DNA from: CADEFQ01 sp050249415
Lineage (GTDB): Bacteria > Pseudomonadota > Gammaproteobacteria > Steroidobacterales > Steroidobacteraceae
DNA: 64,000 nucleotides
NCBI GenBank assembly: GCA_050249415.1
Contig: JBFWQO010000001.1
Coordinates: 434,001 to 498,000, forward strand
Reading direction: 5' to 3'
Shown in pieces: positions 8,511 through 16,776 of the stretch (its first letter is position 1; each line of letters starts with the position of its first letter). The translations under genes were made by a program, and so were the position numbers. A model generated the notes under the pieces. That model saw nothing but the letters and a program-made list of their open reading frames with translations. It was not told where the DNA came from and did no database searches.

Positions 8511-9445
8511 CAGCGTGCGCCGAGCCGCGCGAGCGGCGTGGGCCAGCTCCGGTCGAACCACGCCTCGATCAGCCTGAACGAGATGGAACTGCGCGCGCCG
8601 ACGACCGGATGGCCGGCGGCGATGTCGGCCCGCGTGAACCACTGCGCGTCCTCGAGTTCCGAATCGCGGCGGACGATGTCGCGGCTCGCCGCGACGGCAT
8701 GGAAGCCGAGCATCAGCGACGACGGGAACGGCCAGGGCTGCGAGGAGTGGTAGGTGATCTCGCCGAGTTCGATGCCGGTCTCCTCCATGACTTCGCGCGC
8801 GACCGCGTCCTCCACGCTCTCGCCCGGTTCGACGAAGCCGGCGATCGTCGAGTAGCGCTGCCTGGGCCAGCTCGCCTGCCGGCCGAGGAGTGCGCGCTCG
8901 TCGTCGGTCACGAGCACGATGATCGCCGGATCGATGCGCGGGAACAGTTGCTGGCCGCAGGCGGCATTCGAGCATGCGAGCAGGTGGCCCGCGCGCGCCG
9001 GACGTGTCGGTGCGCCGCAGGCTCCGCAATAGCGATGGCGCGCACGCCAGACCGACAGCGCGCGCGCATAGGCGAGGAGGCCCGCTTCGCGTTCCGGCAG
9101 TTGCGAGGACAACGGGCGCAGTTCCTCGTAGCGTGCCCCGGGAGTGGCCGACGGATCGACCGCGCTCGCCTCGTCCTCGACCAGCACGCAGCGCGCGCCA
9201 TCGAACCAGCCGAGCAGCACCGCCTGGCGCTCCTGCACCCATGCGATGCGCGGGTCGTCGCCGTCGAGGAACGCGACGTGCGGCGCGGGTTCGTGCACGA
9301 CGAGGTGCGCGGTGCCGCGCGCGACGATGTAGCGAGTCGTCGCATCACGCCGCGCGGCTTCGAACCACGCGTCATCCTCGCGCGCGATGGCATTGCGATC
9401 GAGATAGTCCCCCGCGAAGAGGTTGACTGGCTTGTGCTGTGGCAT
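8510..9445 (-). CDS. nudC: NAD(H) pyrophosphatase / RNA decapping Nudix enzyme NudC
   Basis: A 311-residue protein. A four-cysteine zinc ribbon (CGACG ... CSNAACG) sits mid-protein. It is followed by the Nudix box GFVEPGESVEDAVAREVMEE and the NudC-specific SQPWPFPSSLMLGF array. NudC hydrolyses NADH to NMNH and AMP and removes NAD caps from RNA. An upstream ATG at 9469 is in frame, but its first bases belong to a perfect TATAAT on the same strand (9473-9468), so that ATG is probably promoter sequence. The ATG at 9445 (MPQHKPVN) is chosen. A GGGCGCC...GGCGCCC hairpin lies between promoter and start. Confidence 0.93.
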   Translation of the reverse strand: MPQHKPVNLFAGDYLDRNAIAREDDAWFEAARRDATTRYIVARGTAHLVVHEPAPHVAFLDGDDPRIAWVQERQAVLLGWFDGARCVLVEDEASAVDPSATPGARYEELRPLSSQLPEREAGLLAYARALSVWRARHRYCGACGAPTRPARAGHLLACSNAACGQQLFPRIDPAIIVLVTDDERALLGRQASWPRQRYSTIAGFVEPGESVEDAVAREVMEETGIELGEITYHSSQPWPFPSSLMLGFHAVAASRDIVRRDSELEDAQWFTRADIAAGHPVVGARSSISFRLIEAWFDRSWPTPLARLGAR

Positions 9446-9467
9446 GAGGGCGCCTGCTGGCGCCCCC

Positions 9468-9473
9468 ATTATA
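9468..9473 (-). promoter_or_regulatory. Perfect -10 box (TATAAT) for nudC
   Basis: TATAAT reads on the minus strand 23 nt before the nudC ATG at 9445. No good -35 hexamer is seen at 16-18 bp, so the promoter may depend on the -10 or an activator. The hairpin GGGCGCC-TGCT-GGCGCCC (about 9448-9465) would form the 5' end of the transcript. Confidence 0.5.
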
Positions 9474-9484
9474 AGGTGTAGCCG

Positions 9485-10135
9485 TCAGCCCCCGCCGACC
9501 CGGCCCAGGCGGGCGGGCGCCGGGGAGCCGCGCGCGGCCGCCGGCAATGCGCGCGCACGCACCGGCTGCGCCGGCCCGGCCGCCTGGCCGGCCGGGTGGG
9601 GTGCCGCCGCGCACACGCTGCACGCGGAGGCGCGCAGCGAGTAGCGGTCGTCGATGGTCAGCGCGCCGCAACCGGTGCAATGGCGCAGCGCGAGCTCGTC
9701 GCCACGGCCGAGCGCGATGACGAGGAATGCCGCGTGTTCGAACGTGATGCTGGGCGTCGCGACGAGCGCGAGGTAAGTCTCGTAGGCGAGGCACAGGAGT
9801 TCGCCCTGCGCCACCGACAGCGCCCTCGGGTCGAGGCGCGCATGGCGGCTCACGATCCCGACCATGCAGAAGAGGCCGGCGAGCACCGCCGCTTCCTGCT
9901 GCACGCGCGGCGGACGCAGGAAGTAGCTGCAGCGCTGCGGCGACTTGCCGCGCCGGCGCGCGATGCGTTCATCCGGGTGCTCGGCGATGTAGGTGCGGTA
10001 CAGCTTGCGCACGCGATCCTCGGTGAGGCCTGTCCACGCACGAATCGTGTGGGTGCGCGCTTCGTGGCCGATCAGGCGCAGCGCGAGGTCGAAACGCAGG
10101 CGGTCGCGGCAGTATCGGTCGTCGGTGACGCGCAT
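9485..10135 (-). CDS. Orphan FlhC-like transcriptional regulator
   Basis: A 216-residue protein resembling FlhC, the zinc subunit of the FlhD4C2 activator. The N-terminal helical part (RLRFDLALRLIGHEARTHTI) is followed by TGLTEDRVRKLYR, a helix-turn-helix-like stretch. The C-terminal zinc site CTGC-(17)-CSVC aligns with the CNCC...CSLC of E. coli FlhC. The start ATG at 10135 has AGGGAG 8 nt upstream; the longer open frame is spurious. No flhD and no flagellar gene is nearby, so it may act alone or on another regulon. The tail after residue 180 is low-complexity Ala/Pro/Arg. Confidence 0.7.
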   Translation of the reverse strand: MRVTDDRYCRDRLRFDLALRLIGHEARTHTIRAWTGLTEDRVRKLYRTYIAEHPDERIARRRGKSPQRCSYFLRPPRVQQEAAVLAGLFCMVGIVSRHARLDPRALSVAQGELLCLAYETYLALVATPSITFEHAAFLVIALGRGDELALRHCTGCGALTIDDRYSLRASACSVCAAAPHPAGQAAGPAQPVRARALPAAARGSPAPARLGRVGGG

Positions 10136-10165
10136 GGCAGTTCGCTCCCTGTAACGCCAGAACAG

Positions 10166-10187
10166 ATTTGGTACGAATATCCCAAAT
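10166..10187. promoter_or_regulatory. Palindrome between divergent flhC-like and unknown gene
   Basis: ATTTGG (10166-10171) and CCAAAT (10182-10187) flank an AT-rich 10-bp centre (TACGAATATC). CAAATTTG (10183-10190) overlaps it as a second small palindrome. It lies centrally in the 109-bp divergent intergenic region, the only AT-rich patch there. An operator for the FlhC-like regulator is a reasonable guess. Confidence 0.4.
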
Positions 10188-10244
10188 TTGCGGATGGCAT
10201 TGTAGCGCTGTTTGCGGGCAATATCGGCCGAAAAGGGGGAGGTC

Positions 10245-10874
10245 ATGCAGCCGGATCCGGTCGCCGGGGCGCCGGGCGGGCTCGCGCCGCTCGAGGAAAT
10301 AAACGATCTCGCGCTCGAGCTCATGTCGTTGCGCGCGGCGGAGGAGCCGGCCGGCCTGCCCGCCATCCTGCGCGAGCCGGTCGACCTGTGGCGCGCGCTG
10401 TCGCCGCCCCGGCGCCGCCGCCTCGCCGGCTGCCCGTTTCTCCTGGTCGACATCGGTTTCGATGCCACGGGCGCGGCGCCGCGCGGCGCGCTCGAGGGCG
10501 TGCGCGAGCCGCAGGAACCCGCCCTCTGGTTCGCCGGTGAGGCACTGCCGCGCCTGTCCTACCTGACATTGACTTACGCGTGGCACCTCGCGCGAACCCG
10601 GCGTCTCGCCGCACGCGTGGTGCTCGGCCTGCCCGACGACAGCGCCGACTGGCTCGCGGCGCTCACGCTGCGCCAGCTCGGCGAGTGCCTGGAATGCAGC
10701 CCGCGCTTCCTGCGGCCGCGTTGGGCGGGGAGCCCCGCCGTGTGGCAACACCTCCTCGCCGCGGCCACGAGCGAGGAGCCGGCCGATTTCGAGCTGGCGC
10801 GTCTGCGGGGCATCCAGTTGCTCGCCGCCACGTACTGGCCGGCCGAGAGCGGGCCCCGGCGTCGACCCTGGTAG
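10245..10874 (+). CDS. Conserved-looking hypothetical protein divergent from flhC-like gene
   Basis: A 209-residue protein that I do not recognise. The start ATG at 10245 is supported by an excellent Shine-Dalgarno (GGGGGAGG, 4 nt before); the upstream in-frame ATG at 10212 lacks one. The protein is acidic near the N-terminus (LEEINDLALELMSLRAAEEP). It then has a hydrophobic core (GCPFLLVDIGF, LSYLTLTYAWHLAR) with WRALSPPRRRRLAGCPF before it, and CLECSPRFLRPRW near residue 150. No signal peptide or membrane span is evident. Divergent placement suggests control by the FlhC-like regulator. Function unknown. Confidence 0.7.
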   Translation: MQPDPVAGAPGGLAPLEEINDLALELMSLRAAEEPAGLPAILREPVDLWRALSPPRRRRLAGCPFLLVDIGFDATGAAPRGALEGVREPQEPALWFAGEALPRLSYLTLTYAWHLARTRRLAARVVLGLPDDSADWLAALTLRQLGECLECSPRFLRPRWAGSPAVWQHLLAAATSEEPADFELARLRGIQLLAATYWPAESGPRRRPW

Positions 10875-10979
10875 CGCCCGGTCGCCACGGGGCGCCGGCC
10901 GCCGCCGTCGCCGGCAGTCCCTGCCGCCCGCGGTGCGACCGCGTCCGGGCGGGCGCCTGTGCTAACCTCCGCCGCTCGC

Positions 10980-11957
10980 ATGCACGCGCTTTTGGCCCAG
11001 GGTCTCGCCAAGACCTACAAGAACGGTGTCGAGGCCCTGAAGGGCATCGATCTCGAGGTGGAACAGGGTGATTTTTTCGCGCTGCTCGGCCCGAACGGCG
11101 CCGGCAAGACCACCCTGATCGGCATCGCGACCTCGCTCGTCAACAAGACCGGTGGCCGGCTCGAGATCTTCGGCCACGACATCGACCGCGAACTCGAGGC
11201 GGCGAAGGCCTGCATCGGCGTCGTGCCGCAGGAAGTGAACTTCAATTTCTGGGAGACGCCGTTCGAGATCATCGTCAACCAGGCGGGTTTCTACGGCATC
11301 GACCGCCGCATCGCGAAGCAGCGTGCCGAGCGCTACCTGCGCAAGCTCTCGCTGTGGGAGAAGCGGCACACCGTGTCGCGTTCGCTGTCGGGCGGCATGA
11401 AGCGGCGGCTGATGATCGCGCGTGCGCTGATGCACGAGCCGCGCCTGCTGATCCTCGACGAGCCGACCGCCGGCGTCGATATCGAGATCCGCCGCTCGAT
11501 GTGGGATTTCCTGCGCGAGATCAACGCGCAGGGCACCACCATCATCCTGACGACACACTACCTCGAGGAAGCCGAAACGCTCTGTCGCAACATCGCGATC
11601 ATCGCGGGCGGCGAGATCGTCGAGCGCGACCGCATGGCGAGCCTGCTGCGGCGCCTCAAGAGCGAAGTGTTCGTGCTGAACCTGCGTGACGCGATCGATG
11701 CGGCGCCGAAGATCGAAGGCTACGGCGTCGTGCGCATCGACGATCACACGATCGAAGTGGAAGTGTCGAAGGAGCAGAGCCTGAACGAGGTGTTCGCGCG
11801 CCTCGGTGCGCAGGGACACGCGGTCGATTCGATGCGCAACAAGGTGAACCGGCTCGAGGAGATCTTCATGCGCGTCGTCGACGCCCGCGGGGCCGGCGCG
11901 CAGGCCGCCGCCGCGCATGCGCACGGCGCCCGCCGCGCCCACGGGGGGCATCCGTGA
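10980..11957 (+). CDS. yadG: ABC exporter ATP-binding protein, YadG-like
   Basis: A 325-residue ABC ATPase. Walker A is GPNGAGKTT (about residues 37-45), the signature LSGGMKRR, Walker B LLILDEPTAGVD, and the switch His in LTTHYLEEAE. The C-terminal DUF4162-like extension ends with EEIFMRVVDARG plus a His/Ala-rich tail. With the ABC-2 permease starting inside its stop codon (GTGA overlap) it forms a YadGH-type exporter whose substrate is not known. The ATG at 10980 lies about 12 nt after TGCTAACCT, a -10-like element, with no Shine-Dalgarno, so the mRNA may be nearly leaderless. Confidence 0.93.
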   Translation: MHALLAQGLAKTYKNGVEALKGIDLEVEQGDFFALLGPNGAGKTTLIGIATSLVNKTGGRLEIFGHDIDRELEAAKACIGVVPQEVNFNFWETPFEIIVNQAGFYGIDRRIAKQRAERYLRKLSLWEKRHTVSRSLSGGMKRRLMIARALMHEPRLLILDEPTAGVDIEIRRSMWDFLREINAQGTTIILTTHYLEEAETLCRNIAIIAGGEIVERDRMASLLRRLKSEVFVLNLRDAIDAAPKIEGYGVVRIDDHTIEVEVSKEQSLNEVFARLGAQGHAVDSMRNKVNRLEEIFMRVVDARGAGAQAAAAHAHGARRAHGGHP

Positions 11958-12787
11958 GCGGCGCCGATGCCACCGCGGCGGCGCGGGTCGACGCCGGCGC
12001 GCGGAGCGTGCCGAGTGCCGCGCACACGCGCTGGGTCGGCTTCAAGACGATCATCGTGCGCGAGTTCGACCGGATCATCCGCATCTGGGGCCAGACGATC
12101 GTGCCGCCGGCGGTGACCGCCACGCTCTATTTCGTGATCTTCGGCGCGCTCATCGGCCGGCGCATCGGGCCCATGGGTGGCGTCGACTACATGCAGTTCA
12201 TCGCCCCGGGCCTCATCATGATGGCGGTGATCACGAACTCCTACGCGAATGTCGTGTCGTCGTTCTTCGGCGCGAAGTTCAGCAAGCACGTCGAGGAAAT
12301 GCTCGTCGCGCCGCTGCCGAACTGGGTGATCGTGCTCGGCTACGTCGGCGGCGGCGTCGTGCGCGGGCTCGCGGTCGGCGGCGTCGTCACGGTCATCTCG
12401 CTGCTGTTCGCGAAGCTCGCGGTCCACCATGTGGTGATCATCGTTGCCGCAGTGCTGCTCACCGCGGTCGTGTTCTCGCTCGGCGGCTTCCTGAACGCGA
12501 TGTTCGCGAAGAACTTCGAACAGGTGAACTGGATACCGTCTTTCGTGCTGACGCCACTCACCTATTTCGGCGGTGTGTTCTTCTCGATATCGCTGCTGCC
12601 GCCCTGGGCGCAGACGCTGTCCTACGCGAACCCGATCCTGCACATGGTGAATGCGTTCCGCTACGGCTTCCTCGGCACCTCCGACGTGAACGTCACGCTC
12701 GCATTTGCGCTGATGGTGGCGTTCGCCGCGGTGATGTTCGCCATCGCCGTGGCGCTGATGAACCGCGGCGTCGGGATGCGCGAGTAG
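11954..12787 (+). CDS. yadH: ABC-2 type permease, YadH-like
   Basis: A 277-residue inner-membrane permease with six predicted segments. It begins TIIVREFDRIIRIWGQTIVPPAVTATLYFVIFG and carries the ABC-2 motif FVLTPLTYFGGVFFSISLLPPWAQ followed by NPILHMVNAFRYGFLG, typical of YadH/NodJ permeases. GTG start at 11954 overlaps the stop of the ATPase gene. Together they form a half-size exporter pair; relatives export polysaccharide, drugs or lipids, and the substrate here is unknown. Confidence 0.92.
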   Translation: MSGADATAAARVDAGARSVPSAAHTRWVGFKTIIVREFDRIIRIWGQTIVPPAVTATLYFVIFGALIGRRIGPMGGVDYMQFIAPGLIMMAVITNSYANVVSSFFGAKFSKHVEEMLVAPLPNWVIVLGYVGGGVVRGLAVGGVVTVISLLFAKLAVHHVVIIVAAVLLTAVVFSLGGFLNAMFAKNFEQVNWIPSFVLTPLTYFGGVFFSISLLPPWAQTLSYANPILHMVNAFRYGFLGTSDVNVTLAFALMVAFAAVMFAIAVALMNRGVGMRE

Positions 12788-12892
12788 TCGATCGTCGCTG
12801 CCGCGAGCCGGCAGCCTGCAACCCCGGTCCACATATCAGCCTGCTGGGCGCTGCATTGCAGCATTCCTGCATCGACCTGTTTGCAATTCCAC

Positions 12893-12921
12893 CATATATG
12901 AGCTAGTTTAGCTCACATATG
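12893..12921. promoter_or_regulatory. Imperfect 29-bp palindrome over the DUF6502 start codon
   Basis: CATATATGAGCT (12893-12904) and AGCTCACATATG (12910-12921) are inverted with one mismatch and a 5-bp centre. The right arm contains the ATG of the next gene. A possible promoter, TTGCAA (12881-12886), 17 bp, TAGTTT (12904-12909), would start transcription at or a few bases before that ATG. The arrangement suggests autoregulation and a leaderless message. Confidence 0.55.
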
Positions 12922-13740
12922 GCACGCGCAACGACAGACGAGGTGCTTTCCGCGTCCCGCCAGTGGCTCCGCCCACTGGTTGAAGTACTGATCCGTTGTG
13001 GAGTCACCTGGAAGGAGTTCGCGGATCTGGCCAAGCGCAGCTACGTCGAGGCGGCGACCGCCAGTTTCGGCAAGCGGGGTCGCCCGACGAACGTGTCGCG
13101 CACCGCGGTGTTGACGGGGCTGACCCGGCACGAAGTGCGCCGCCAGCGCGAGCGGCTCCAGGAACTGCCGGCGTCGTGGACGGGTTACGTCACCAAGGCT
13201 TCGCTCGTGTTGTCGAAGTGGCATCAGGATCCGGCGTTCTGCGAGCCGGATGGGAGCCCCAGGGCGCTGCCGCCCGAGGGGCCGGAGAGTTTCGCGGAGC
13301 TGCTGCGCCGTTGCGGCGCGGGCGATGTGCGCGCATCGACACTGCTGAAGGAAATACGCGATGCCGGTGCGTTGCGCGAGCTGGCGGACGGCCGGGTCGA
13401 GGCGTTGATGCGCGACTACATCCCGCAGTCGATGGATTCGAATCTCGTGCGGCTGTGGGGAACGGTGGTCTCCGACGTGTCGACCACCTACCTGCACAAC
13501 CTCACACGCCGGCCCTCATCCCCGCGGCGTTTCGAGCGCGCCGCCATGAACGCACGCGTGAGCGCGGATGCGCTGCCTGCCTTCCGGGCCTTTGTCGAGA
13601 CGGAAGGGCAGGCGTTCCTCGAACGCGTCGATGCGTGGCTCAGCGCGCATCAGGTACGCGCCGATCACCCGTCGGCCAGAGCGGCGATCCGCCTCGGTGT
13701 CGGCGTCTATCACATCCAGGACCAGGAGCCTCGATCATGA
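12919..13740 (+). CDS. DUF6502 family protein (probable regulator)
   Basis: A 273-residue protein of the DUF6502 type, with no signal peptide. Residues 15-60 look like a helix-turn-helix region (IRCGVTWKEFADLAKRSYVEAA ... RPTNVSRTAVLTGLTRHEVRRQRERL). The sequence then runs SKWHQDPAF and ends in a helical domain with SNLVRLWGTVVSDVSTTYLHNL. DUF6502 genes commonly sit beside DUF5666 lipoprotein genes, exactly as here, where the stop overlaps the next ATG (ATGA). The palindrome over the start codon supports a DNA-binding, self-regulating role, which remains inference. Confidence 0.8.
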   Translation: MARATTDEVLSASRQWLRPLVEVLIRCGVTWKEFADLAKRSYVEAATASFGKRGRPTNVSRTAVLTGLTRHEVRRQRERLQELPASWTGYVTKASLVLSKWHQDPAFCEPDGSPRALPPEGPESFAELLRRCGAGDVRASTLLKEIRDAGALRELADGRVEALMRDYIPQSMDSNLVRLWGTVVSDVSTTYLHNLTRRPSSPRRFERAAMNARVSADALPAFRAFVETEGQAFLERVDAWLSAHQVRADHPSARAAIRLGVGVYHIQDQEPRS

Positions 13741-15158
13741 ACATCGCACACAAGACAACAGCATTCGTCGCGGCCGCGCTCCTCGCCGCCTGCGGTGGCG
13801 GCGGCGACTCCGGCAGCAACGGTCCGGCGATCGGCGGCATCCAGGGCTCGGGGCGCATGGTGTCCGTGGGCACCATCACCGGGTTCGGCAGCATCTTCGT
13901 GAACGGCGTCGAGTTCGCGACTGCGAATGCGCAAATCCGCAGCGGCGGGCGCACCGCCACGGAAGCGGACCTGCGCATCGGCCAGGTCGTGAACGTGCAG
14001 GGCTCGGTCAACTCCGGCGGTACCACCGGCACGGCGACCCAGGTCAGTTTCGACGCCGACGTCGTCGGCCCGGTGACGCAACTCGATGTCGCGGCCGGCA
14101 CATTCGTCGTGCTCGGGCAGACCGTGCGCGTGACCGGCAACACGCACTTCGACGCCGATATCGTGCCCTCGAACGTCGCGGGGCTCGCGACCGCGGGCAT
14201 CGTCGTCGAGGTCAGCGGCTTCGTGAATGCGGCCGGCGAGATCCTGGCCACCCGCATCGAACGCGAGGCGCCCGGCGGGGAGTTCGAGGTCAGGGGTGCA
14301 GTGCAGAACCTCGATGCCACCGTGAGGACGTTCCGCATCAATGCGCTCACCGTCGATTACGGCAGCGCGACGCTGGAAGGCACGCTCGCGGACGGGCGCC
14401 TCGTCGAGGTCGAGGGCACGACCTTCACTGTCGGTGGCGCGCTGACCGCGTCGAAGGTCGAGGTGAAATCCGGCATCGGCGCCGCCACCGACGACGACGT
14501 CGAACTCGAGGGCCTCATCACGCGCTTCGCCTCCGGTACGGATTTCGAGATCGCCGGGCAGCGCATCACGACGAACGCCTCGACGCGCTTCGACCTGCAG
14601 GGCGTCACGCTCGGCGTGGATGTGCATGTCGAGGTCGAAGGCCGCATCGACGCGAACGGCGTGCTGGTGGCGCGCGAGGTCGAAGTCGAGCTCGAGAACA
14701 CGGCGGAAGTGGCCGGGTTCGTCGAATCGGTCACGGCCGGGAGCAACAGCCTGCGGGTCGCGGGTGTCGGCATCACGACGAGCGCGGCCACGCAGTACGA
14801 GGACAAGTCCGCCCTGGCCCGGCAACCGCTCCGGCTGTCGGACTTGCGCACCGGCGACTACGTCGAAGTGCGCGGCACGGAGCCGCAGGGCGGCGGGCTC
14901 GCAGCCGCGATCATCGAGCGGGAGGATCCGGATACGGAGACGGTACTGCAGGGAATCGCGGGTAGCGTCGCCGACCCGGCCTTCGTCCTGCTGGGCGTCA
15001 GTGTCAACGTCGATGCGGGCACGGAGTTCGAGAATGCCGCCGACCAGCCGATCACGCGCAGCGAGTTTTTCACGCAGGCTGCGGGCAGGCTCGTGAAGGC
15101 GCAGGGCATGCTCTCCGGCGCGGTGCTGATTGCCGACGAGGTCGAACTGGAGGATTGA
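13737..15158 (+). CDS. DUF5666 domain lipoprotein
   Basis: A 473-residue exported lipoprotein. The signal peptide ends in the lipobox LLAAC (Cys about residue 20) and a Gly/Ser linker. The rest is a run of about six DUF5666 beta modules. Each repeats phrases such as GTITGFGSIFVNGVEF, RIGQVVNVQG, VVGPVTQLDVAAGTFVVLG and ANGVLVAREVEVE, in an OB-fold-like pattern. Function is unknown; it is probably a periplasmic or surface scaffold. It is translationally coupled to the DUF6502 gene upstream and is followed by a hairpin before the convergent sugar transporter. Confidence 0.85.
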   Translation: MNIAHKTTAFVAAALLAACGGGGDSGSNGPAIGGIQGSGRMVSVGTITGFGSIFVNGVEFATANAQIRSGGRTATEADLRIGQVVNVQGSVNSGGTTGTATQVSFDADVVGPVTQLDVAAGTFVVLGQTVRVTGNTHFDADIVPSNVAGLATAGIVVEVSGFVNAAGEILATRIEREAPGGEFEVRGAVQNLDATVRTFRINALTVDYGSATLEGTLADGRLVEVEGTTFTVGGALTASKVEVKSGIGAATDDDVELEGLITRFASGTDFEIAGQRITTNASTRFDLQGVTLGVDVHVEVEGRIDANGVLVAREVEVELENTAEVAGFVESVTAGSNSLRVAGVGITTSAATQYEDKSALARQPLRLSDLRTGDYVEVRGTEPQGGGLAAAIIEREDPDTETVLQGIAGSVADPAFVLLGVSVNVDAGTEFENAADQPITRSEFFTQAAGRLVKAQGMLSGAVLIADEVELED

Positions 15159-15241
15159 CCGGACAGGTCGGTGCGTGCCGTGGCGGGGGCCCTTCCCGTG
15201 GGATCGCGCGCGGCCACCGCCGCCGGCGGCGTGAATGTGAG

Positions 15242-15257
15242 CCGGTCCGTGGACCGG
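15242..15257. other. Short hairpin between convergent genes
   Basis: CCGGTCC and GGACCGG form a tight inverted repeat at 15242-15257 in the 181-bp gap between the convergent DUF5666 and MFS stops. There is no T-run on either side, so it is not a canonical rho-independent terminator. A second GC palindrome (CCGCCGCCGGCGGCG) lies at about 15217-15235. Nothing else is seen in this gap. Confidence 0.4.
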
Positions 15258-15339
15258 TATCGTCAGGGTGAGCAGCCTGCGGCGCGGGCTCGCCGACGAC
15301 CCCGGCATCGGGCTCGTGCGGTTGCAGCTCGCGTTCCGA

Positions 15340-16749
15340 TCAGCCCGCCATCTGTTCGAGCTCGAGCCCGCGCGTCTCGTGCACCATGTGCCGCACGAAG
15401 AAGAACGACACGAGCGCGGATGCGGCGTAGAAGCCATAGGTCGCGACGAGCCCGGCCGACGCCGCGAGCGCCGGGAAGCTGACGCTGATCGCGAAATTCG
15501 CCATCCACTGCGCAAAGCCCGCCACCGCGAGCGCCGAGCCGCGGATCTGGTTCGGGAACATCTCGCCGAGCATGACCCACATCACCGGACCCCAGCTGAA
15601 GTTGAACAGCACGACGTAGGCGTTGGCGGCGATGAGGGCGACGAGCCCGGCATTGTCCGAGAGGTGCAAGGTGCCGTCCATGAGCGTGCCCGTCGAGAAG
15701 CTCGCTGCGACGATGCCGAGTGTCACCGCCATGCCCGCCGAACCGATCGACAGCAGCGGCTTGCGGCCGACCTTGTCGATGACCATCACCGTGACGAGGC
15801 AGGCGAGGATCGACAGCGTTCCGGAGAGGATGTTGATCTTGAGCGCATCGTCCTCGCTGAAGCCGACCGACTGCCACAGCACGGCGCCGTAATAGAACAC
15901 GACATTGATGCCGACGAGCTGCTGGAAGACGGCGAGGCCGATGCCGGTCCACACGATCGGGCGCACGCGGCCGCTCGTGCGATCGAGCAGGTCGGCGAGC
16001 CGCGGCCGGTGGTGATCGGCCGCGAGCGAGACGCGGATCTCCTGCACCTTGCGTTCGGCCTCCGCCGCGCCGAAGAGGCGGGTCAGGACGCGCGTGGCCG
16101 CGGCGTCCCGGCCGCGCATCACGAGGAAGCGCGGACTCTCGGGGATCAGCAGCAGCGCGAGGAAGTAGATCGCGGCCGGGATCACCTGCATCCAGAACAT
16201 CCAGCGCCAGGCGGGGTGGCCGAGCCAGAAGGTCGCGAGGGAGCCGCCGGCGTAATGCGCGAGCGCGTAATTGACGACGAACGCGCCGGTGAGGCCGGTG
16301 ATGATCATGATCTGTTGCAGGGTCGAGAGGCGGCCGCGTATGTGGGCCGGCGTGACCTCGCTGATATAGACGGGCGAGAGCACGCTCGCGGCGCCGACAC
16401 CGAGGCCGCCGACGATGCGCGCGAGTATGAACACCGCGGAACTGCCCGCTGCACCGGCGCCGAGGGCGCTCGCGAGGAACATCACCGCGGCGATCATCAT
16501 GACGCTGCGCCGGCCGATCCGGTCTGCGAGCCGCCCGGCGAGGAAAGCGCCGGCGGCGCAACCGAGCAGGATGGCGCCGACATTGAGCCCGGTGCCGAGC
16601 TTGCTCAGGTCGAATGCCTGGTTCAGCCCCTCCTGGGTGCCGTTTATGGCACCGCTGTCATAGCCGAACATGAAGCCGCCGATCGTCGCAACCGCGACGA
16701 TGGCAGCGACAAACCCGAGGTTTACCCGGGCAATTGCTGCGTTTTCCAT
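15340..16749 (-). CDS. Sugar porter family MFS transporter
   Basis: A 469-residue, 12-segment major-facilitator protein of the sugar:proton symporter group (XylE/GalP-like). Diagnostic motifs are GYDSGAINGT in TM1, GRLADRIGRR after TM2, PVYISEVTPAHIRGRL, PESPRFLVMRGR after TM6, GINVVFYYGAVLW in TM7, VIDKVGRKPLL, and WGPVMWVMLGEMFPNQIRG. It imports a hexose or pentose; the exact sugar cannot be told. It lies 27 nt downstream of the SLC13-type permease on the same strand, so they may share a transcript. Confidence 0.92.
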   Translation of the reverse strand: MENAAIARVNLGFVAAIVAVATIGGFMFGYDSGAINGTQEGLNQAFDLSKLGTGLNVGAILLGCAAGAFLAGRLADRIGRRSVMMIAAVMFLASALGAGAAGSSAVFILARIVGGLGVGAASVLSPVYISEVTPAHIRGRLSTLQQIMIITGLTGAFVVNYALAHYAGGSLATFWLGHPAWRWMFWMQVIPAAIYFLALLLIPESPRFLVMRGRDAAATRVLTRLFGAAEAERKVQEIRVSLAADHHRPRLADLLDRTSGRVRPIVWTGIGLAVFQQLVGINVVFYYGAVLWQSVGFSEDDALKINILSGTLSILACLVTVMVIDKVGRKPLLSIGSAGMAVTLGIVAASFSTGTLMDGTLHLSDNAGLVALIAANAYVVLFNFSWGPVMWVMLGEMFPNQIRGSALAVAGFAQWMANFAISVSFPALAASAGLVATYGFYAASALVSFFFVRHMVHETRGLELEQMAG

Positions 16750-16776
16750 GGACCCGTACCCCCACGGCCCCGGCCG

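Noticed and set aside
9467..9469. Upstream ATG for nudC adding eight residues
   Set aside because: Its first two bases are the end of a perfect TATAAT, so it would lie upstream of the transcription start.
12845..12860. Sigma-54-like TGGGCGCTGCATTGCA upstream of the DUF6502 gene
   Set aside because: The -12 half and spacing fit, but three of six -24 bases differ, and a sigma-70-like leaderless promoter explains the gene better.
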